NCBI RefSeq assembly: GCF_000503215.1
Contig: NZ_KI628539.1
Location: 310,001 to 374,000 of the forward strand
Source of the DNA: Pseudomonas canadensis
Lineage (GTDB): Bacteria; Pseudomonadota; Gammaproteobacteria; Pseudomonadales; Pseudomonadaceae
Reading direction: 5' to 3'
Length of the DNA: 64,000 nucleotides
Under the pieces are notes generated by a model. That model did not search any database, was not told the DNA's origin, and saw only the letters and a list, made by a program, of their open reading frames with translations. Positions 37,432 to 47,833 of this stretch are shown piece after piece (position 1 is the first letter of the stretch; each line of letters opens with the position of its first letter). The position numbers and the translations under genes were made by a program.

Positions 37432-37691
37432 CAGGCCGCTCATCCTGTTTCCGGAAATTTCTTGAAATATTAGGAAAGATGGCACTGGTACTATATTGAT
37501 AGCACTTGCTATTTGGACCAGTAGTTGTGGGGAGTTGGGAGGGAGAGATAGTTTTGTGCCACTAGTGTTTAAAAAAAGTGGTGCCACTACGAAAAAAAAC
37601 GACGGATGTCGAGTGAAAGAATTGTTAGAGATGCGTCAGGATGTTTTTTGACGTCAAAATAATGGCGATTAGCGAATTAAAATGCGGTTAA

Positions 37692-37786
37692 AAATGTGGG
37701 AGGGGGCTTGCCCCCGAAGACGGTGTGTCAGCTAAAGATAAGCTGGCTGTTCCACCGCCATCGGGGGCAAGCCCCCTCCCACATTT
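37692..37786. repeat. REPIN-type element with exact 26-bp inverted arms
   Basis: The arms begin AAATGTGGGAGGGGGCTTGC and are exact inverse copies for 26 bases, separated by 43 bases. Core GGGGGCTTGCCCCCGA is the palindromic REP type typical of P. fluorescens. It lies between yaaA and the alginate control region and may also end yaaA transcripts. Confidence 0.9.
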
Positions 37787-37809
37787 GTTCATCAGTGTTC
37801 TCGGGAGCT

Positions 37810-38589
37810 TTATTCCGGTGCGTGATCGCGCAAGAACACCAGGTTATCCGGCTTCGACTGCTCCGCATTGAAGCGATAGCCCTGCACATCGAATTCCTTC
37901 AGTTTGGCCGGGTCGTTGATGCGCTCTTCGATCACAAAGCGGCTCATCATGCCCCGCGCTTTTTTGGCATAGAAACTGATGATCTTGTACTGGCCGTTCT
38001 TCAGGTCCTTGAACTCGGTGTTGATGATCCGCGCGTTCAGCGCCGTGCGCTTGACCGCCGAGAAGTATTCGTTGGAGGCCAGGTTCAGCAGGACGTCATC
38101 GCCTTGTTCAGCCAACGCTTCGTTCAGCCACTCGCTGATGCGCGTGCCCCAGAACGCGTACAGGTCCTTGCCACGGGCGTTGGGGAGTTTGGTGCCCATT
38201 TCCAGGCGATAAGGCATCATCAGGTCCAGCGGGCGCAGCAGGCCGTAGAGGCCCGAGAGCATGCGCAGGTGGTCCTGGGCGTAGGTGAAGTCGGCGTCGC
38301 TGAAGGTCTCGGCATTCAGGCCGGTGTACACGTCGCCCTTGAAAGCCAGCAGGGCCTGCTTGGCGTTGGCCGGGGTGAACGCCGGGGTCCAGCTGCCGAA
38401 ACGCGCGGCGTTGAGGCCGCCGATCTTGTCGGATACGTGCATCAATTCGCTGATTTGTGCCGGGCTCAGTTCGCGCAATTGTTCGATCAACTCCTGGGAG
38501 TGGTCCAGGTACTGCGGCTGGGTAAAGCGCTGGGTCACAGGCGCGGTCTCGAAATCGAGGGTTTTGGCGGGTGAAATCACCATCAGCAT
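37810..38589 (-). CDS. yaaA: Peroxide-stress protein YaaA
   Basis: 259 aa, close to E. coli YaaA length (258). The family's N-terminus [14 protein letters not shown] and core motifs [36 protein letters not shown] and [11 protein letters not shown] are complete. YaaA limits intracellular iron and DNA damage in peroxide stress. Stands alone on the minus strand; followed by a REPIN. Confidence 0.93.
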   Translation of the reverse strand: MLMVISPAKTLDFETAPVTQRFTQPQYLDHSQELIEQLRELSPAQISELMHVSDKIGGLNAARFGSWTPAFTPANAKQALLAFKGDVYTGLNAETFSDADFTYAQDHLRMLSGLYGLLRPLDLMMPYRLEMGTKLPNARGKDLYAFWGTRISEWLNEALAEQGDDVLLNLASNEYFSAVKRTALNARIINTEFKDLKNGQYKIISFYAKKARGMMSRFVIEERINDPAKLKEFDVQGYRFNAEQSKPDNLVFLRDHAPE

Positions 38590-38709
38590 GAAGTCGTCTC
38601 CTGTAATCGTGGAAGGGATTCTAGGGGCTGGGGCGTTTTGACTCCACCTATGATGGCGATAGGCGTGATCCGCTATGATGGCCGGTGACTCTGGAGAGGG
38701 AGACCCCGT

Positions 38710-39834
38710 GTGCGAATAGCGCTTTTGTTATCGGCATGCCTGCTATGCCTGAATGCCCAGGCAGCGCCCGTCGATGTGGCGAGCCTGGACCGTGGTACCT
38801 GGCCCGAAAAGCTCGGTAGCCCGGCGCTGTTCGACGTGGCCTCACGCGCCGAAATCCTCATGTTCACCCACAGCCTGCTGGCCAGTGAGAGCCAGGACGA
38901 AGCCGCGCTCAAGCAGCGCCTGGGCCTGAAGATCATCAACCTGTCCGCCATCGACGACCTGCGTCGCCAGCTCTGGCAGCGCTTGCTGGAGAACTATACG
39001 TTCGCCCAGCAGAGTTGCGAGGTCGACGCCTCGTTCTGCTATCTGGTAGAGAACATGGACGATCTGCGCGAGCAGGCTGGCAAGTTCGAGGTGAGCGAAG
39101 ACTCCTTCTATATAGGCTGGGCCAACCCCAGCCATGTGTTCCATGAACGTTATTTGGACGAGCTGCTGCGCAAGGCCGCGCTGTTCCCGCAGATCAGCAG
39201 CGAAGTCGCGCGCTTCGGCGACCATGAGCGCAAGGGTGATGAATTCAACGACCGCCTGTTCCTGCTCACCTTCGACGGTGGCCCTGCGCCGGTCAGCGGC
39301 AATACCGATTGGCTCACCGACTACCTGCGCAAGCAAAAAATGAACGCCACCTTCTTCGCCCTCGGCAGCAGCCTGCAAACCCGTGTCGAGCGCAGTTCGG
39401 TTGCCGATGTGCAGGCGCTGTACCAGGGCCAGTGCGTCGGCACCCAGGGCTGGCAGTATCGCTCCCACAGCCATTGGGTGGAGTGGCAGAGCTCGATCAC
39501 CCGCAGCGCGTCGTTGGCGCAGAACCTGATGCCGGAAAACTACGTGCCGCTGTTTCGTCCGCCCTATGGTCAACGTCGCGCGGACAGCCAGGGTTTCTTT
39601 CAAGCCCAGGGCTTGCAGGTAGCGTTGTGGGACATCGACTCCCAAGACGAACCGGGCAAGCTCAAGGCCGATGAGTCAGCGCAACGGGTGCTGACCTTGA
39701 TGCTGCTGTGGCGCAAAGGCGTGATTGTGTTTCACGACACCCAGGACAAGGCGCGGGTGGCTTTACCCATGCTGTTGCAGGCGACGGCGCAGAGTGGTCT
39801 GGGTTGGCAGGACTGCCGGGAGGCGTTTCGCTGA
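38710..39834 (+). CDS. Polysaccharide deacetylase-like (NodB) periplasmic protein with altered metal motif
   Basis: 374 aa from a GTG at 38710, with GAGAGGGAG upstream. Signal peptide at about 1-18 ([16 protein letters not shown]). An N-terminal region of about 180 aa of unknown type precedes the NodB-like domain. That domain shows TFDGGP (187-192) in place of TFDDGP, so the second Asp, a metal ligand, is Gly190. The next motif reads RSHSHW with His 253 and 255, two apart rather than four. RPPYG is kept. Activity is therefore uncertain; it may bind glycan without deacetylating it. Not linked to a polysaccharide operon, although the alginate genes are nearby on the other strand. Confidence 0.72.
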   Translation: MRIALLLSACLLCLNAQAAPVDVASLDRGTWPEKLGSPALFDVASRAEILMFTHSLLASESQDEAALKQRLGLKIINLSAIDDLRRQLWQRLLENYTFAQQSCEVDASFCYLVENMDDLREQAGKFEVSEDSFYIGWANPSHVFHERYLDELLRKAALFPQISSEVARFGDHERKGDEFNDRLFLLTFDGGPAPVSGNTDWLTDYLRKQKMNATFFALGSSLQTRVERSSVADVQALYQGQCVGTQGWQYRSHSHWVEWQSSITRSASLAQNLMPENYVPLFRPPYGQRRADSQGFFQAQGLQVALWDIDSQDEPGKLKADESAQRVLTLMLLWRKGVIVFHDTQDKARVALPMLLQATAQSGLGWQDCREAFR

Positions 39835-40173
39835 AGTGCCCGGCCCTGTTGGGGATTAGGCGTTTTCGGGGTGATTTTGTGCGACATTTCGATGCAGGCG
39901 GACTTCCGACTTTAGCGGGGTACGGGGGGCTCGGCTAGTGCTATTCGTCATCCTGAAAAATAAACTTCAAAAAAGCGTCAAAGTGCTTTTTTCTGTCACA
40001 CGTTTTGCGGTATTACGAAGTCAGATCGCCGAACCCTGCAGCACAGGTGGCGTCTTCCAAGACTCCTCAGGTGGGCACTGCGCTTGACGTCACTCAGGTG
40101 CAGTCGGTGGTCGAATCGAGGCGCAGCACCGCTCAGGTATTGCGTCGACTGGCTCCCACAAAGGTGACCGAGT
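39835..40173 (+). other. Intergenic stretch with an orphan reading-frame tail
   Basis: 339 bases with no supported gene. One forward frame is open from 39957 to a TGA at 40176-40178 that overlaps the PhoH gene start. Its last 45 or so codons (from about VASSKTPQVGTALDV) look more protein-like than chance, but there is no good start or ribosome site. Possibly a decayed small gene. No clear terminator or repeat. Confidence 0.4.
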
Positions 40174-41568
40174 ATGGATGATCATGGACGTAACCCTTCT
40201 TCCGACCAGCCAATCCTTTATGTGCTTGATACCAACGTATTGATCCACGATCCAAACGCATTGCTCAACTTCGAAGAACACCACGTCGCCATCCCGATGA
40301 TCGTGCTTGAGGAGCTCGACAAACTCAAAAGCGGGCACCACAGCGTTGCCGCCGAATGCCGCCAGGCGATCCGCCTGATCGACAAGACATTGGGCGAAGC
40401 GTCGCCGGAGGACGTCGAAGTCGGCGTACCGATCCAGCGCGGCAAAGGCGGGCCCAAGGGCTTGCTGTCGATTCTGATGAGCAAGCGCAGCGAGCCCAAC
40501 AGCCTCCTGCCGGAGAATCTGAACGACAACAAAATCATCAACCAATTGATCGACCTGCACGCCCGCGACAAGGACCTGCGCGTAGTGCTGGTGACCAAAG
40601 ACATCAATATGCGCCTCAAGGCCCGAGCGTGTGGGATCGCGGCCGAGGACTACAGTACCGACCAACTGGTCGACGACGTGTCGATGCTGTCCCGTGGTTA
40701 TCACATGATGACCGGCTCGTTCTGGGACCGCGTCAGCAAGGTCGAAACCCGTCAGGACCATGGCCGCACCTGGCACCAGGTACAGCTGATCGACAACCTG
40801 CCAGCCGTGCATATCAATGAATTTATCGTCGACGAACAAGGCTTCGTGGGCTGGATCAAAGAGATCCAGGTCGACAAGCTGCTGATCCTCGACCTGCATC
40901 AGGAACCCCTGTTGCACCAGGAAGCCTGGGGCCTGAAACCGCGTGATATCTACCAGAGCCTGGCGCTGTACGCGCTGCTCGACCCGGACATCCACCTGGT
41001 CAACCTGACCGGTGCTGCCGGTTCCGGTAAAACCATTCTCGCCCTGGCTGCCGCCATCGAGCAGACCATGGTGACCAAGCGCTATCGCCGCATCATCGCC
41101 ACCCGCAGCGTGCAGGGCCTGGACCAGGAAATCGGCTTCCTGCCCGGCACCGAAGCGGAAAAAATGGAGCCGTGGCTGGGGGCGATCACCGACAACCTCG
41201 AAGCCTTGCACATGGATGACGAAAACACCCATGGCAGCGTCGACTACATCCTCAGCAAAGTGCCGTTGCAGTTCAAATCCCTCAACTACATCCGAGGTCG
41301 CAGCTTCCAGCAGAGCCTGATTTTGATCGATGAATGCCAGAACCTCACCCCGCACCAGATGAAAACCATCATCACCCGTGCCGGCGCCGGTTCCAAAGTG
41401 GTGTGCCTGGGAAACCTGGCACAGATCGACACCCCTTACCTGTCCGCGACCAGCTCCGGGCTGACTTACCTGACGGAACGCTTCAAAGACTTCCCGAACG
41501 GCGTGCACATTGCGCTGCAAGGGGTTCCACGTTCGATTCTGGCTGAATACGCAGAGTCTCACTTGTAA
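40174..41568 (+). CDS. PIN-PhoH family ATPase/ribonuclease-like protein
   Basis: 464 aa from ATG 40174, with AGGTG 8 bases upstream. N-terminal PIN domain (about 12-150) with the acidic residues at VLDTNVLIHDPNAL and VLEELDKLK, joined to a PhoH ATPase domain with Walker A GAAGSGKT and Walker B LILIDECQN. This PIN-PhoH arrangement is the PhoH2/YlaK type, proposed to be an RNA helicase-nuclease. Stands alone; followed by a REPIN and moaCDE. Confidence 0.9.
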   Translation: MDDHGRNPSSDQPILYVLDTNVLIHDPNALLNFEEHHVAIPMIVLEELDKLKSGHHSVAAECRQAIRLIDKTLGEASPEDVEVGVPIQRGKGGPKGLLSILMSKRSEPNSLLPENLNDNKIINQLIDLHARDKDLRVVLVTKDINMRLKARACGIAAEDYSTDQLVDDVSMLSRGYHMMTGSFWDRVSKVETRQDHGRTWHQVQLIDNLPAVHINEFIVDEQGFVGWIKEIQVDKLLILDLHQEPLLHQEAWGLKPRDIYQSLALYALLDPDIHLVNLTGAAGSGKTILALAAAIEQTMVTKRYRRIIATRSVQGLDQEIGFLPGTEAEKMEPWLGAITDNLEALHMDDENTHGSVDYILSKVPLQFKSLNYIRGRSFQQSLILIDECQNLTPHQMKTIITRAGAGSKVVCLGNLAQIDTPYLSATSSGLTYLTERFKDFPNGVHIALQGVPRSILAEYAESHL

Positions 41569-41578
41569 ACACTACACA

Positions 41579-41645
41579 CTGCAGGAGCCGGCTTGCCGGC
41601 GATGGGGCCCTCGAGGACGCCATCGCCGGCAAGCCGGCTCCTACG
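41579..41645. repeat. REPIN-type paired element (GCCGGC family)
   Basis: Arms GGAGCCGGCTTGCCGGCGAT facing their inverse, 14 bases between arms. Closely related to the copies at 42886 and 9451. Located between phoH and moaC. Confidence 0.92.
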
Positions 41646-41691
41646 CACAATCAGCCGTGCGCAAAATTGACCCACGGGTTTACAATCGATG

Positions 41692-41705
41692 CTCCTGATC
41701 AGGAG
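41692..41705. repeat. 14-bp palindrome covering the moaC ribosome site
   Basis: CTCCTGATCAGGAG is an exact palindrome, and its right arm AGGAG is the ribosome site of moaC. A hairpin or a bound protein here could hide the site. A TACAAT box at 41681-41686 may be the -10 of this operon. Confidence 0.45.
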
Positions 41706-41712
41706 TATCCCT

Positions 41713-42186
41713 GTGCTGACTCATCTCGATTCCCAAGGTCGCGCCCACATGGTCGACGTCACTGACAAGTCCGTGACGTTCCGCGAGGCGGTAGCCGAAG
41801 CGCGCGTGCGCATGTTGCCCGAAACGCTGAAAATGATTGTCGACGGCGCCCATCCCAAGGGCGACGTGTTTGCCGTGGCCCGCATTGCCGGGATCCAGGC
41901 TGCGAAGAAAACCAGTGACTTGATCCCCCTGTGCCACCCGTTGATGTTGACGAGCGTCAAGGTCGAACTGAGCGCCGATGGCGCAGACTCGGTGCACATC
42001 CTGGCGCGCTGCAAACTCTCCGGCCAGACCGGCGTGGAGATGGAAGCCCTAACCGCCGCCAGCGTTGCGGCATTGACGATCTACGACATGTGCAAGGCCG
42101 TGGATCGCGGTATGACCATCGAAAGCATTCGCCTTCTGGAAAAGCTGGGCGGCAAGAGCGGGCACTTCAAGGCGGACCACGCATGA
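41713..42186 (+). CDS. moaC: Cyclic pyranopterin monophosphate synthase MoaC
   Basis: 157 aa from GTG 41713, with AGGAG 7 bases upstream. The frame opens 24 bases earlier but without a better site. MoaC motifs: [29 protein letters not shown] and KLGGKSGH. Makes cyclic pyranopterin monophosphate in molybdenum cofactor synthesis. The stop overlaps the moaD start. Confidence 0.95.
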   Translation: MLTHLDSQGRAHMVDVTDKSVTFREAVAEARVRMLPETLKMIVDGAHPKGDVFAVARIAGIQAAKKTSDLIPLCHPLMLTSVKVELSADGADSVHILARCKLSGQTGVEMEALTAASVAALTIYDMCKAVDRGMTIESIRLLEKLGGKSGHFKADHA

Positions 42187-42425
42187 GCATCAACGTATTG
42201 TTTTTTGCACGTTACGCAGAAGCGGTGGGTTTTGATTCGTTGGAGATGGAGGGCGACTTCGCCACTGTCGAGGCGGTGCGTCTGGCGCTGGCCAGTGACC
42301 CGGAGTTTGCAGTGCTCAACGAAACCAGCCTGATGTGCGCGCGCAACGAAGAGCTGTGCAGCCTTGATGAGCCGGTGCAGGCAGGTGACGAAGTAGCATT
42401 CTTCCCACCCGTGACCGGAGGCTGA
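42183..42425 (+). CDS. moaD: Molybdopterin synthase sulfur carrier MoaD
   Basis: 80 aa ubiquitin-like protein that ends in PPVTGG, the double-glycine tail which is thiocarboxylated. Start ATG at 42183 overlaps the moaC stop (ATGA). Works with MoaE to sulfurate precursor Z. Confidence 0.95.
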   Translation: MSINVLFFARYAEAVGFDSLEMEGDFATVEAVRLALASDPEFAVLNETSLMCARNEELCSLDEPVQAGDEVAFFPPVTGG

Positions 42426-42427
42426 TC

Positions 42428-42877
42428 ATGGCCATTCGTGTGCAGGCCCAGGCATTTGATCCCGGTGCTGAAGTCAACGCCATGCATGCGGCCAATGTCG
42501 GCGTGGGCGCGGTGGTGAGTTTTGTTGGCTATGTGCGCGATTTCAATGACGGTCTGGATGTTGCGGGAATGTTCCTGGAGCACTACCCCGGCATGACCGA
42601 AAAGGCCCTGGCCAAGATCGCAGTGGAAGCCGAGCAGCGCTGGCCGTTGCTCAAGCTGGAAGTGCTGCACCGCATTGGCGCGCTGGAACCGGGCGAGCCG
42701 ATTGTGTTTGTTGGGGCAGCCAGTGCCCATCGCCAGGCGGCGTTTGATGCCTGCGCGTTTGTGATGGATTACCTGAAGACGCGGGCGCCGTTTTGGAAGA
42801 AGGAAAATACCAGTGAGGGCGCGCGTTGGGTGGAGGGGCGGCACAGCGATCAGGCAGCTGCAGATCGCTGGAAATAA
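42428..42877 (+). CDS. moaE: Molybdopterin synthase catalytic subunit MoaE
   Basis: 149 aa; starts two bases after moaD. The MoaE core GAVVSFVGYVRDFND, FLEHYPGMTEKALAKI and the catalytic-Lys stretch DYLKTRAPFWKKE are present. Completes moaCDE as a compact operon. Followed by a REPIN. Confidence 0.95.
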   Translation: MAIRVQAQAFDPGAEVNAMHAANVGVGAVVSFVGYVRDFNDGLDVAGMFLEHYPGMTEKALAKIAVEAEQRWPLLKLEVLHRIGALEPGEPIVFVGAASAHRQAAFDACAFVMDYLKTRAPFWKKENTSEGARWVEGRHSDQAAADRWK

Positions 42878-42885
42878 ACATACCT

Positions 42886-42970
42886 CTGTAGGAGCCGGCT
42901 TGCCGGCGATGACGACCGTGAGAACAGTGCAAGGCTTGAGGCCACATCGCCGGCAAGCCGGCTCTTACAG
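42886..42970. repeat. REPIN-type paired element (GCCGGC family)
   Basis: CTGTAGGAGCCGGCTTGCCG at the left and its inverse at the right, with one change (CTTACAG for CTACAG-type end) and about 33 bases between arms. Lies between the convergent 3' ends of moaE and rhlB, so it may serve both as a termination hairpin. Confidence 0.92.
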
Positions 42971-42981
42971 GGTTTGCGTAT

Positions 42982-44433
42982 TCAGCTTGGGCGTTTGCGT
43001 TCTACCGGGCGCAACAGATGCGTCGGCGGCGTCTCGCAGCTGATCTTGCGCCCCAACAGCGCCTCGATCGACGGCAGCTGATACGAGTCATCTTCCCCAG
43101 CAAAGCTGATCGACACCCCCGCAGCCCCGGCACGACCGGTACGGCCAATGCGGTGCACATAGTCATCCGGCACTTCCGGCAGGGTGAAGTTGATCACGTG
43201 GCTGATGCCATCAATGTGAATCCCGCGCCCGGCCACATCGGTAGCCACCAACACGCGGATCTTGCCTTCGCGGAAACCTTCCAGCGTCTTGATGCGCTTG
43301 TGCTGCGGCACATCGCCGGACAGTTGCGCAGCGTTCACACCATCACGTACCAGGCGTTCTTCGATGCGGCGTACTTCATCCTTGCGGTTGGCGAATACCA
43401 TCACGCGTTCCCAACCGTTGTCGTTGACCAGGTTGTAGAGCAACTTGTACTTGTCGGCACCGGCCACCGCATAGATGTGTTGCTCGACGTTTTCGCTGGC
43501 GACGTTCAGCGCTTCGATCTCGACGATGGACGGGTCGGTGGTCCACTGTTTGGCGAGGTTCATCACGTCTTCGGTGAAGGTCGCGGAGAACAGCAGGGTC
43601 TGACGCTCGGATTTCGGCGGGGTCTGGCGAATGATCTGACGCACTTGTGGGATAAAGCCCATGTCGAGCATGCGGTCGGCTTCGTCCAGCACCATCACTT
43701 CGACCATGTCCAGGTGCACGTCGCCGCGCTGGTTGAAGTCCAGCAGTCGGCCCGGCGTGGCTACCAGGATGTCGCAGTGACGAGCTTCGAGGTGCTTGAG
43801 CTGTTTGTCGAAGTCCATGCCGCCGACGAACGTCATGACGTTGAGGCCGGTGTACTTGGTCAGGTCGGCGGCGTCCTTGGCGATCTGTACCACCAGCTCC
43901 CGGGTCGGGGCGATGATCAGTGCGCGCGGCTCACCCATGTAGCGCTCTTTCGGCGGTGGTGTCTGCAGCAGTTGGGTGATGATCGAGATCAGGAACGCGG
44001 CGGTCTTGCCGGTGCCGGTCTGGGCGCGGCCGATGGCGTCTTTGCCGGCCAGGGTGAAGCCCAGTACCTGCGCCTGGATCGGCGTGCAGTACGGGAAACC
44101 CAAGTCCTGGATGGCGTGCATCAGTTCAGGCGCTAGTTTGAAATCGTGGAAGCGGGTCTTGCCTTCCTGGGGCTCGACGACGAAGTCTTCGAGTTTCCAT
44201 GGGATCACCGGCGGTTTTGGCGCGCGCTCACGGCGCGGTTTTGGGGCCGGTGCGGCTTCTTGTGCCGGTTCAGGCGGTGTCACCGTAGGCGTCTTGGGCT
44301 GGGCGACAGGCTCGGTCCGGCCGAGCTGTTGACCGTCATTGCGGCTGCCGGCAGTCGGGGCAGTAGCACTGGGAACAGGCGCGAGCGGCTCGGCCTCGCT
44401 TTTGCCGAACATCTTCTTGAGTGCTTCGAGCAC
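42982..44433 (-). CDS. rhlB: ATP-dependent RNA helicase RhlB
   Basis: 483 aa from a GTG start. The DEAD-box motifs follow in order: [34 protein letters not shown] low-complexity N-terminus rich in Pro/Ala ([20 protein letters not shown]) is an extension common in pseudomonad RhlB. RNA unwinding in the degradosome. Weak ribosome site. Confidence 0.93.
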   Translation of the reverse strand: MLEALKKMFGKSEAEPLAPVPSATAPTAGSRNDGQQLGRTEPVAQPKTPTVTPPEPAQEAAPAPKPRRERAPKPPVIPWKLEDFVVEPQEGKTRFHDFKLAPELMHAIQDLGFPYCTPIQAQVLGFTLAGKDAIGRAQTGTGKTAAFLISIITQLLQTPPPKERYMGEPRALIIAPTRELVVQIAKDAADLTKYTGLNVMTFVGGMDFDKQLKHLEARHCDILVATPGRLLDFNQRGDVHLDMVEVMVLDEADRMLDMGFIPQVRQIIRQTPPKSERQTLLFSATFTEDVMNLAKQWTTDPSIVEIEALNVASENVEQHIYAVAGADKYKLLYNLVNDNGWERVMVFANRKDEVRRIEERLVRDGVNAAQLSGDVPQHKRIKTLEGFREGKIRVLVATDVAGRGIHIDGISHVINFTLPEVPDDYVHRIGRTGRAGAAGVSISFAGEDDSYQLPSIEALLGRKISCETPPTHLLRPVERKRPS

Positions 44434-44535
44434 GGTGATCTCATTAATTGGTTAAGGAATGTACGCCGGCCAGTGTAATGCAAGAAACGGGCGCGGCGTA
44501 GTGCGTCTGTCATACGGCTACATTAATGCCGGTTT

Positions 44536-45537
<1,002 letters not shown>

Positions 45538-46569
45538 ATGAAGGTATTGAAATCCACCCTGGCCATCGTTTCTGCGGCGGCCGTACTGGGTGCCAGCGGT
45601 TTCGCCCAAGCCGGCGCCACTCTGGATGCCGTGCAGAAGAAAGGTTTTGTGCAATGTGGCGTGAGTGACGGCCTGCCGGGTTTCTCGGTGCCGGATGCCA
45701 GCGGCAAGATCCTCGGGATTGACGCTGACGTGTGCCGCGCTGTGGCCGCTGCCGTTTTCGGCGACGCTACCAAGGTCAAATTCAGCCAGTTGAACGCCAA
45801 GGAGCGTTTCACCGCGCTTCAGTCGGGCGAAGTCGACATTCTGTCCCGTAACACCACCATGACCAGCTCCCGCGACGCCGGCATGGGCCTGAAATTCCCA
45901 GGCTTCATCACTTACTACGACGGCATCGGCTTCCTGGTAAACAACAAGCTTGGCGTGAAAAGTGCCAAGGAACTGGACGGTGCAACCATCTGCATCCAGG
46001 CCGGTACCACCACTGAGCTGAACGTTTCCGATTACTTCCGCGGCAACAACCTGAAATACACCCCAATCACCTTCGACACCTCCGACGAAAGCGCCAAGTC
46101 GCTGGAATCCGGTCGTTGCGACGTGCTGACCTCCGACAAGTCCCAACTGTTCGCCCAGCGCAGCAAGCTGGCCGCGCCGAAAGACTACGTCGTTCTGCCG
46201 GAAACCATTTCCAAAGAACCGTTGGGCCCAGTCGTGCGTAACGGCGACGACGAGTGGCTGGCCATCGTGCGCTGGGTGGGCTACGCCATGCTCAACGCTG
46301 AAGAAGCCGGTATCACCTCCAAAAACGTTGAAGCTGAAGCCAAGTCCACCAAGAACCCCGACGTTGCCCGTCTGCTCGGTGCTGACGGCGAATACGGCAA
46401 AGACCTGAAAGTGAAGAAAGACTGGGTCGTGCAGATCGTCAAGCAAGTCGGTAACTACGGTGAAGTGTTCGAGCGCAACCTGGGCAAGAGCACCCCGCTG
46501 GAAATCGACCGTGGCCTGAACGCGCTGTGGAACAACGGCGGCATTCAATACGCACCCCCTGTGCGCTGA
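45538..46569 (+). CDS. aapJ: General L-amino-acid ABC transporter binding protein AapJ
   Basis: 343 aa, start with GGAGG 7 bases upstream. Signal peptide (ILAIVS-type, cleaved near QAGATLD). SBP family 3: VQKKGFVQCGVSDGLPGFS, DADVCRAVAAAVFGD, GVKSAKELDGATICIQAG. Delivers a broad range of amino acids to AapQM. First gene of aapJQMP. Confidence 0.94.
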   Translation: MKVLKSTLAIVSAAAVLGASGFAQAGATLDAVQKKGFVQCGVSDGLPGFSVPDASGKILGIDADVCRAVAAAVFGDATKVKFSQLNAKERFTALQSGEVDILSRNTTMTSSRDAGMGLKFPGFITYYDGIGFLVNNKLGVKSAKELDGATICIQAGTTTELNVSDYFRGNNLKYTPITFDTSDESAKSLESGRCDVLTSDKSQLFAQRSKLAAPKDYVVLPETISKEPLGPVVRNGDDEWLAIVRWVGYAMLNAEEAGITSKNVEAEAKSTKNPDVARLLGADGEYGKDLKVKKDWVVQIVKQVGNYGEVFERNLGKSTPLEIDRGLNALWNNGGIQYAPPVR

Positions 46570-46641
46570 TCGCTGATGGTTCTGTCACCCGGTGGGCCAA
46601 CCGCCGGGTGATGTTCTGTTCCATTATTTTCGGGGCATTTC

Positions 46642-47823
46642 ATGCAAAAACAAATCGGCGCACCCAAGCAGAAGCTCAGCTTCAGCGACCCCAAAGTGCG
46701 TGCGTGGCTCTTCCAGATCATCACGATTGTGGCGGTGGTCTCGCTGGGCTGGTACCTCTTCAACAATACCCAGACCAACCTTCAGCACCGAGGCATTACC
46801 TCGGGTTTCGACTTTCTTGAGCGCAGTGCCGGCTTCGGCATCGCGCAGCATTTGATCGATTACACCGAATCGGACAGTTATGCCCGGGTGTTTGTGATCG
46901 GTTTGCTCAACACCTTGCTGGTGACGTTTATCGGCGTGATCCTGGCGACGCTGCTCGGGTTCGTCATCGGCGTGGCGCGGCTGTCGCCGAACTGGATGAT
47001 TAACAAGCTGGCGACCGTGTATGTGGAGGTGTTCCGCAACATTCCGCCACTGCTGCAAATCCTGTTCTGGTACTTCGCGGTGTTCCTGACCATGCCGGGG
47101 CCGCGCAACAGCCATAACTTCGGCGATACCTTCTTTGTCAGCAGCCGTGGCCTGAACATGCCGGCAGCGATTGCCGCTGACGGTTTCTGGCCGTTCGTGG
47201 TCAGCATCGTCGTTGCCATCGTGGCAATCGTGCTGATGGCACGCTGGGCCAACAAGCGCTTTGAAGCCACCGGCGTCCCCTTCCATAAGTTTTGGGCGGG
47301 CCTGGCGCTGTTCATCGTGATCCCGGCCTTGTGCGCCTTGATCTTCGGTGCACCGCTGCACTGGGAAATGCCCAAGCTGCAGGGTTTCAACTTTGTCGGC
47401 GGCTGGGTACTCATCCCTGAACTGCTGGCACTGACCCTGGCGCTTACCGTCTACACGGCAGCGTTTATTGCCGAGATCGTGCGTTCGGGCATCAAGTCCG
47501 TCAGCCATGGCCAGACCGAAGCCGCGCGCTCCCTGGGCCTGCGCCCTGGGCCGACGCTGCGCAAGGTCATCATTCCGCAGGCACTGCGAGTGATCATCCC
47601 GCCGCTGACCAGCCAATACCTGAACCTGGCGAAAAACTCGTCGCTGGCCGCCGGTATCGGTTACCCGGAAATGGTTTCGCTGTTTGCCGGCACGGTGCTC
47701 AACCAGACCGGCCAGGCCATCGAAGTCATTGCCATCACCATGAGCGTGTACCTGGCGATCAGCATCAGCATTTCCTTGCTGATGAACTGGTACAACAAGC
47801 GCATTGCGCTGATCGAGCGGTGA
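46642..47823 (+). CDS. aapQ: Amino-acid ABC transporter permease AapQ
   Basis: 393 aa membrane protein. The permease loop TEAARSLGLRPGPTLRKVII is the EAA-type motif, with VEVFRNIPPLLQILFWYF as the usual HisMQ signature. Long N-terminal region before the permease core is typical of AapQ. 72 bases after aapJ. Confidence 0.93.
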   Translation: MQKQIGAPKQKLSFSDPKVRAWLFQIITIVAVVSLGWYLFNNTQTNLQHRGITSGFDFLERSAGFGIAQHLIDYTESDSYARVFVIGLLNTLLVTFIGVILATLLGFVIGVARLSPNWMINKLATVYVEVFRNIPPLLQILFWYFAVFLTMPGPRNSHNFGDTFFVSSRGLNMPAAIAADGFWPFVVSIVVAIVAIVLMARWANKRFEATGVPFHKFWAGLALFIVIPALCALIFGAPLHWEMPKLQGFNFVGGWVLIPELLALTLALTVYTAAFIAEIVRSGIKSVSHGQTEAARSLGLRPGPTLRKVIIPQALRVIIPPLTSQYLNLAKNSSLAAGIGYPEMVSLFAGTVLNQTGQAIEVIAITMSVYLAISISISLLMNWYNKRIALIER

Positions 47824-47833
47824 GGAAACGCCC

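Larger units (their letters stand above)
36906..37691 (-). promoter_or_regulatory. algD: algD upstream control region and long leader
   Basis: 786 bases without a convincing gene. Short frames in it are not supported. Contents seen: a candidate AlgU promoter at 37405-37431, inverted repeats at 37290-37310 and 37126-37141, and AT-rich sequence with GTGCCACTA occurring twice (about 37556 and 37584). P. aeruginosa algD also has a long leader and many far-upstream sites. AlgR-like GTTCGTC sites were not identified with confidence. Confidence 0.7.

Noticed and set aside
37077-37587. Two short minus-strand frames in the algD leader
   Set aside because: No ribosome site, no motif, and they overlap the predicted promoter and leader repeats.
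41667-41686. TTGACC and TACAAT as a -35/-10 pair for moaC
   Set aside because: The spacing is 8 bases, far from 17; only the -10 is considered possible.
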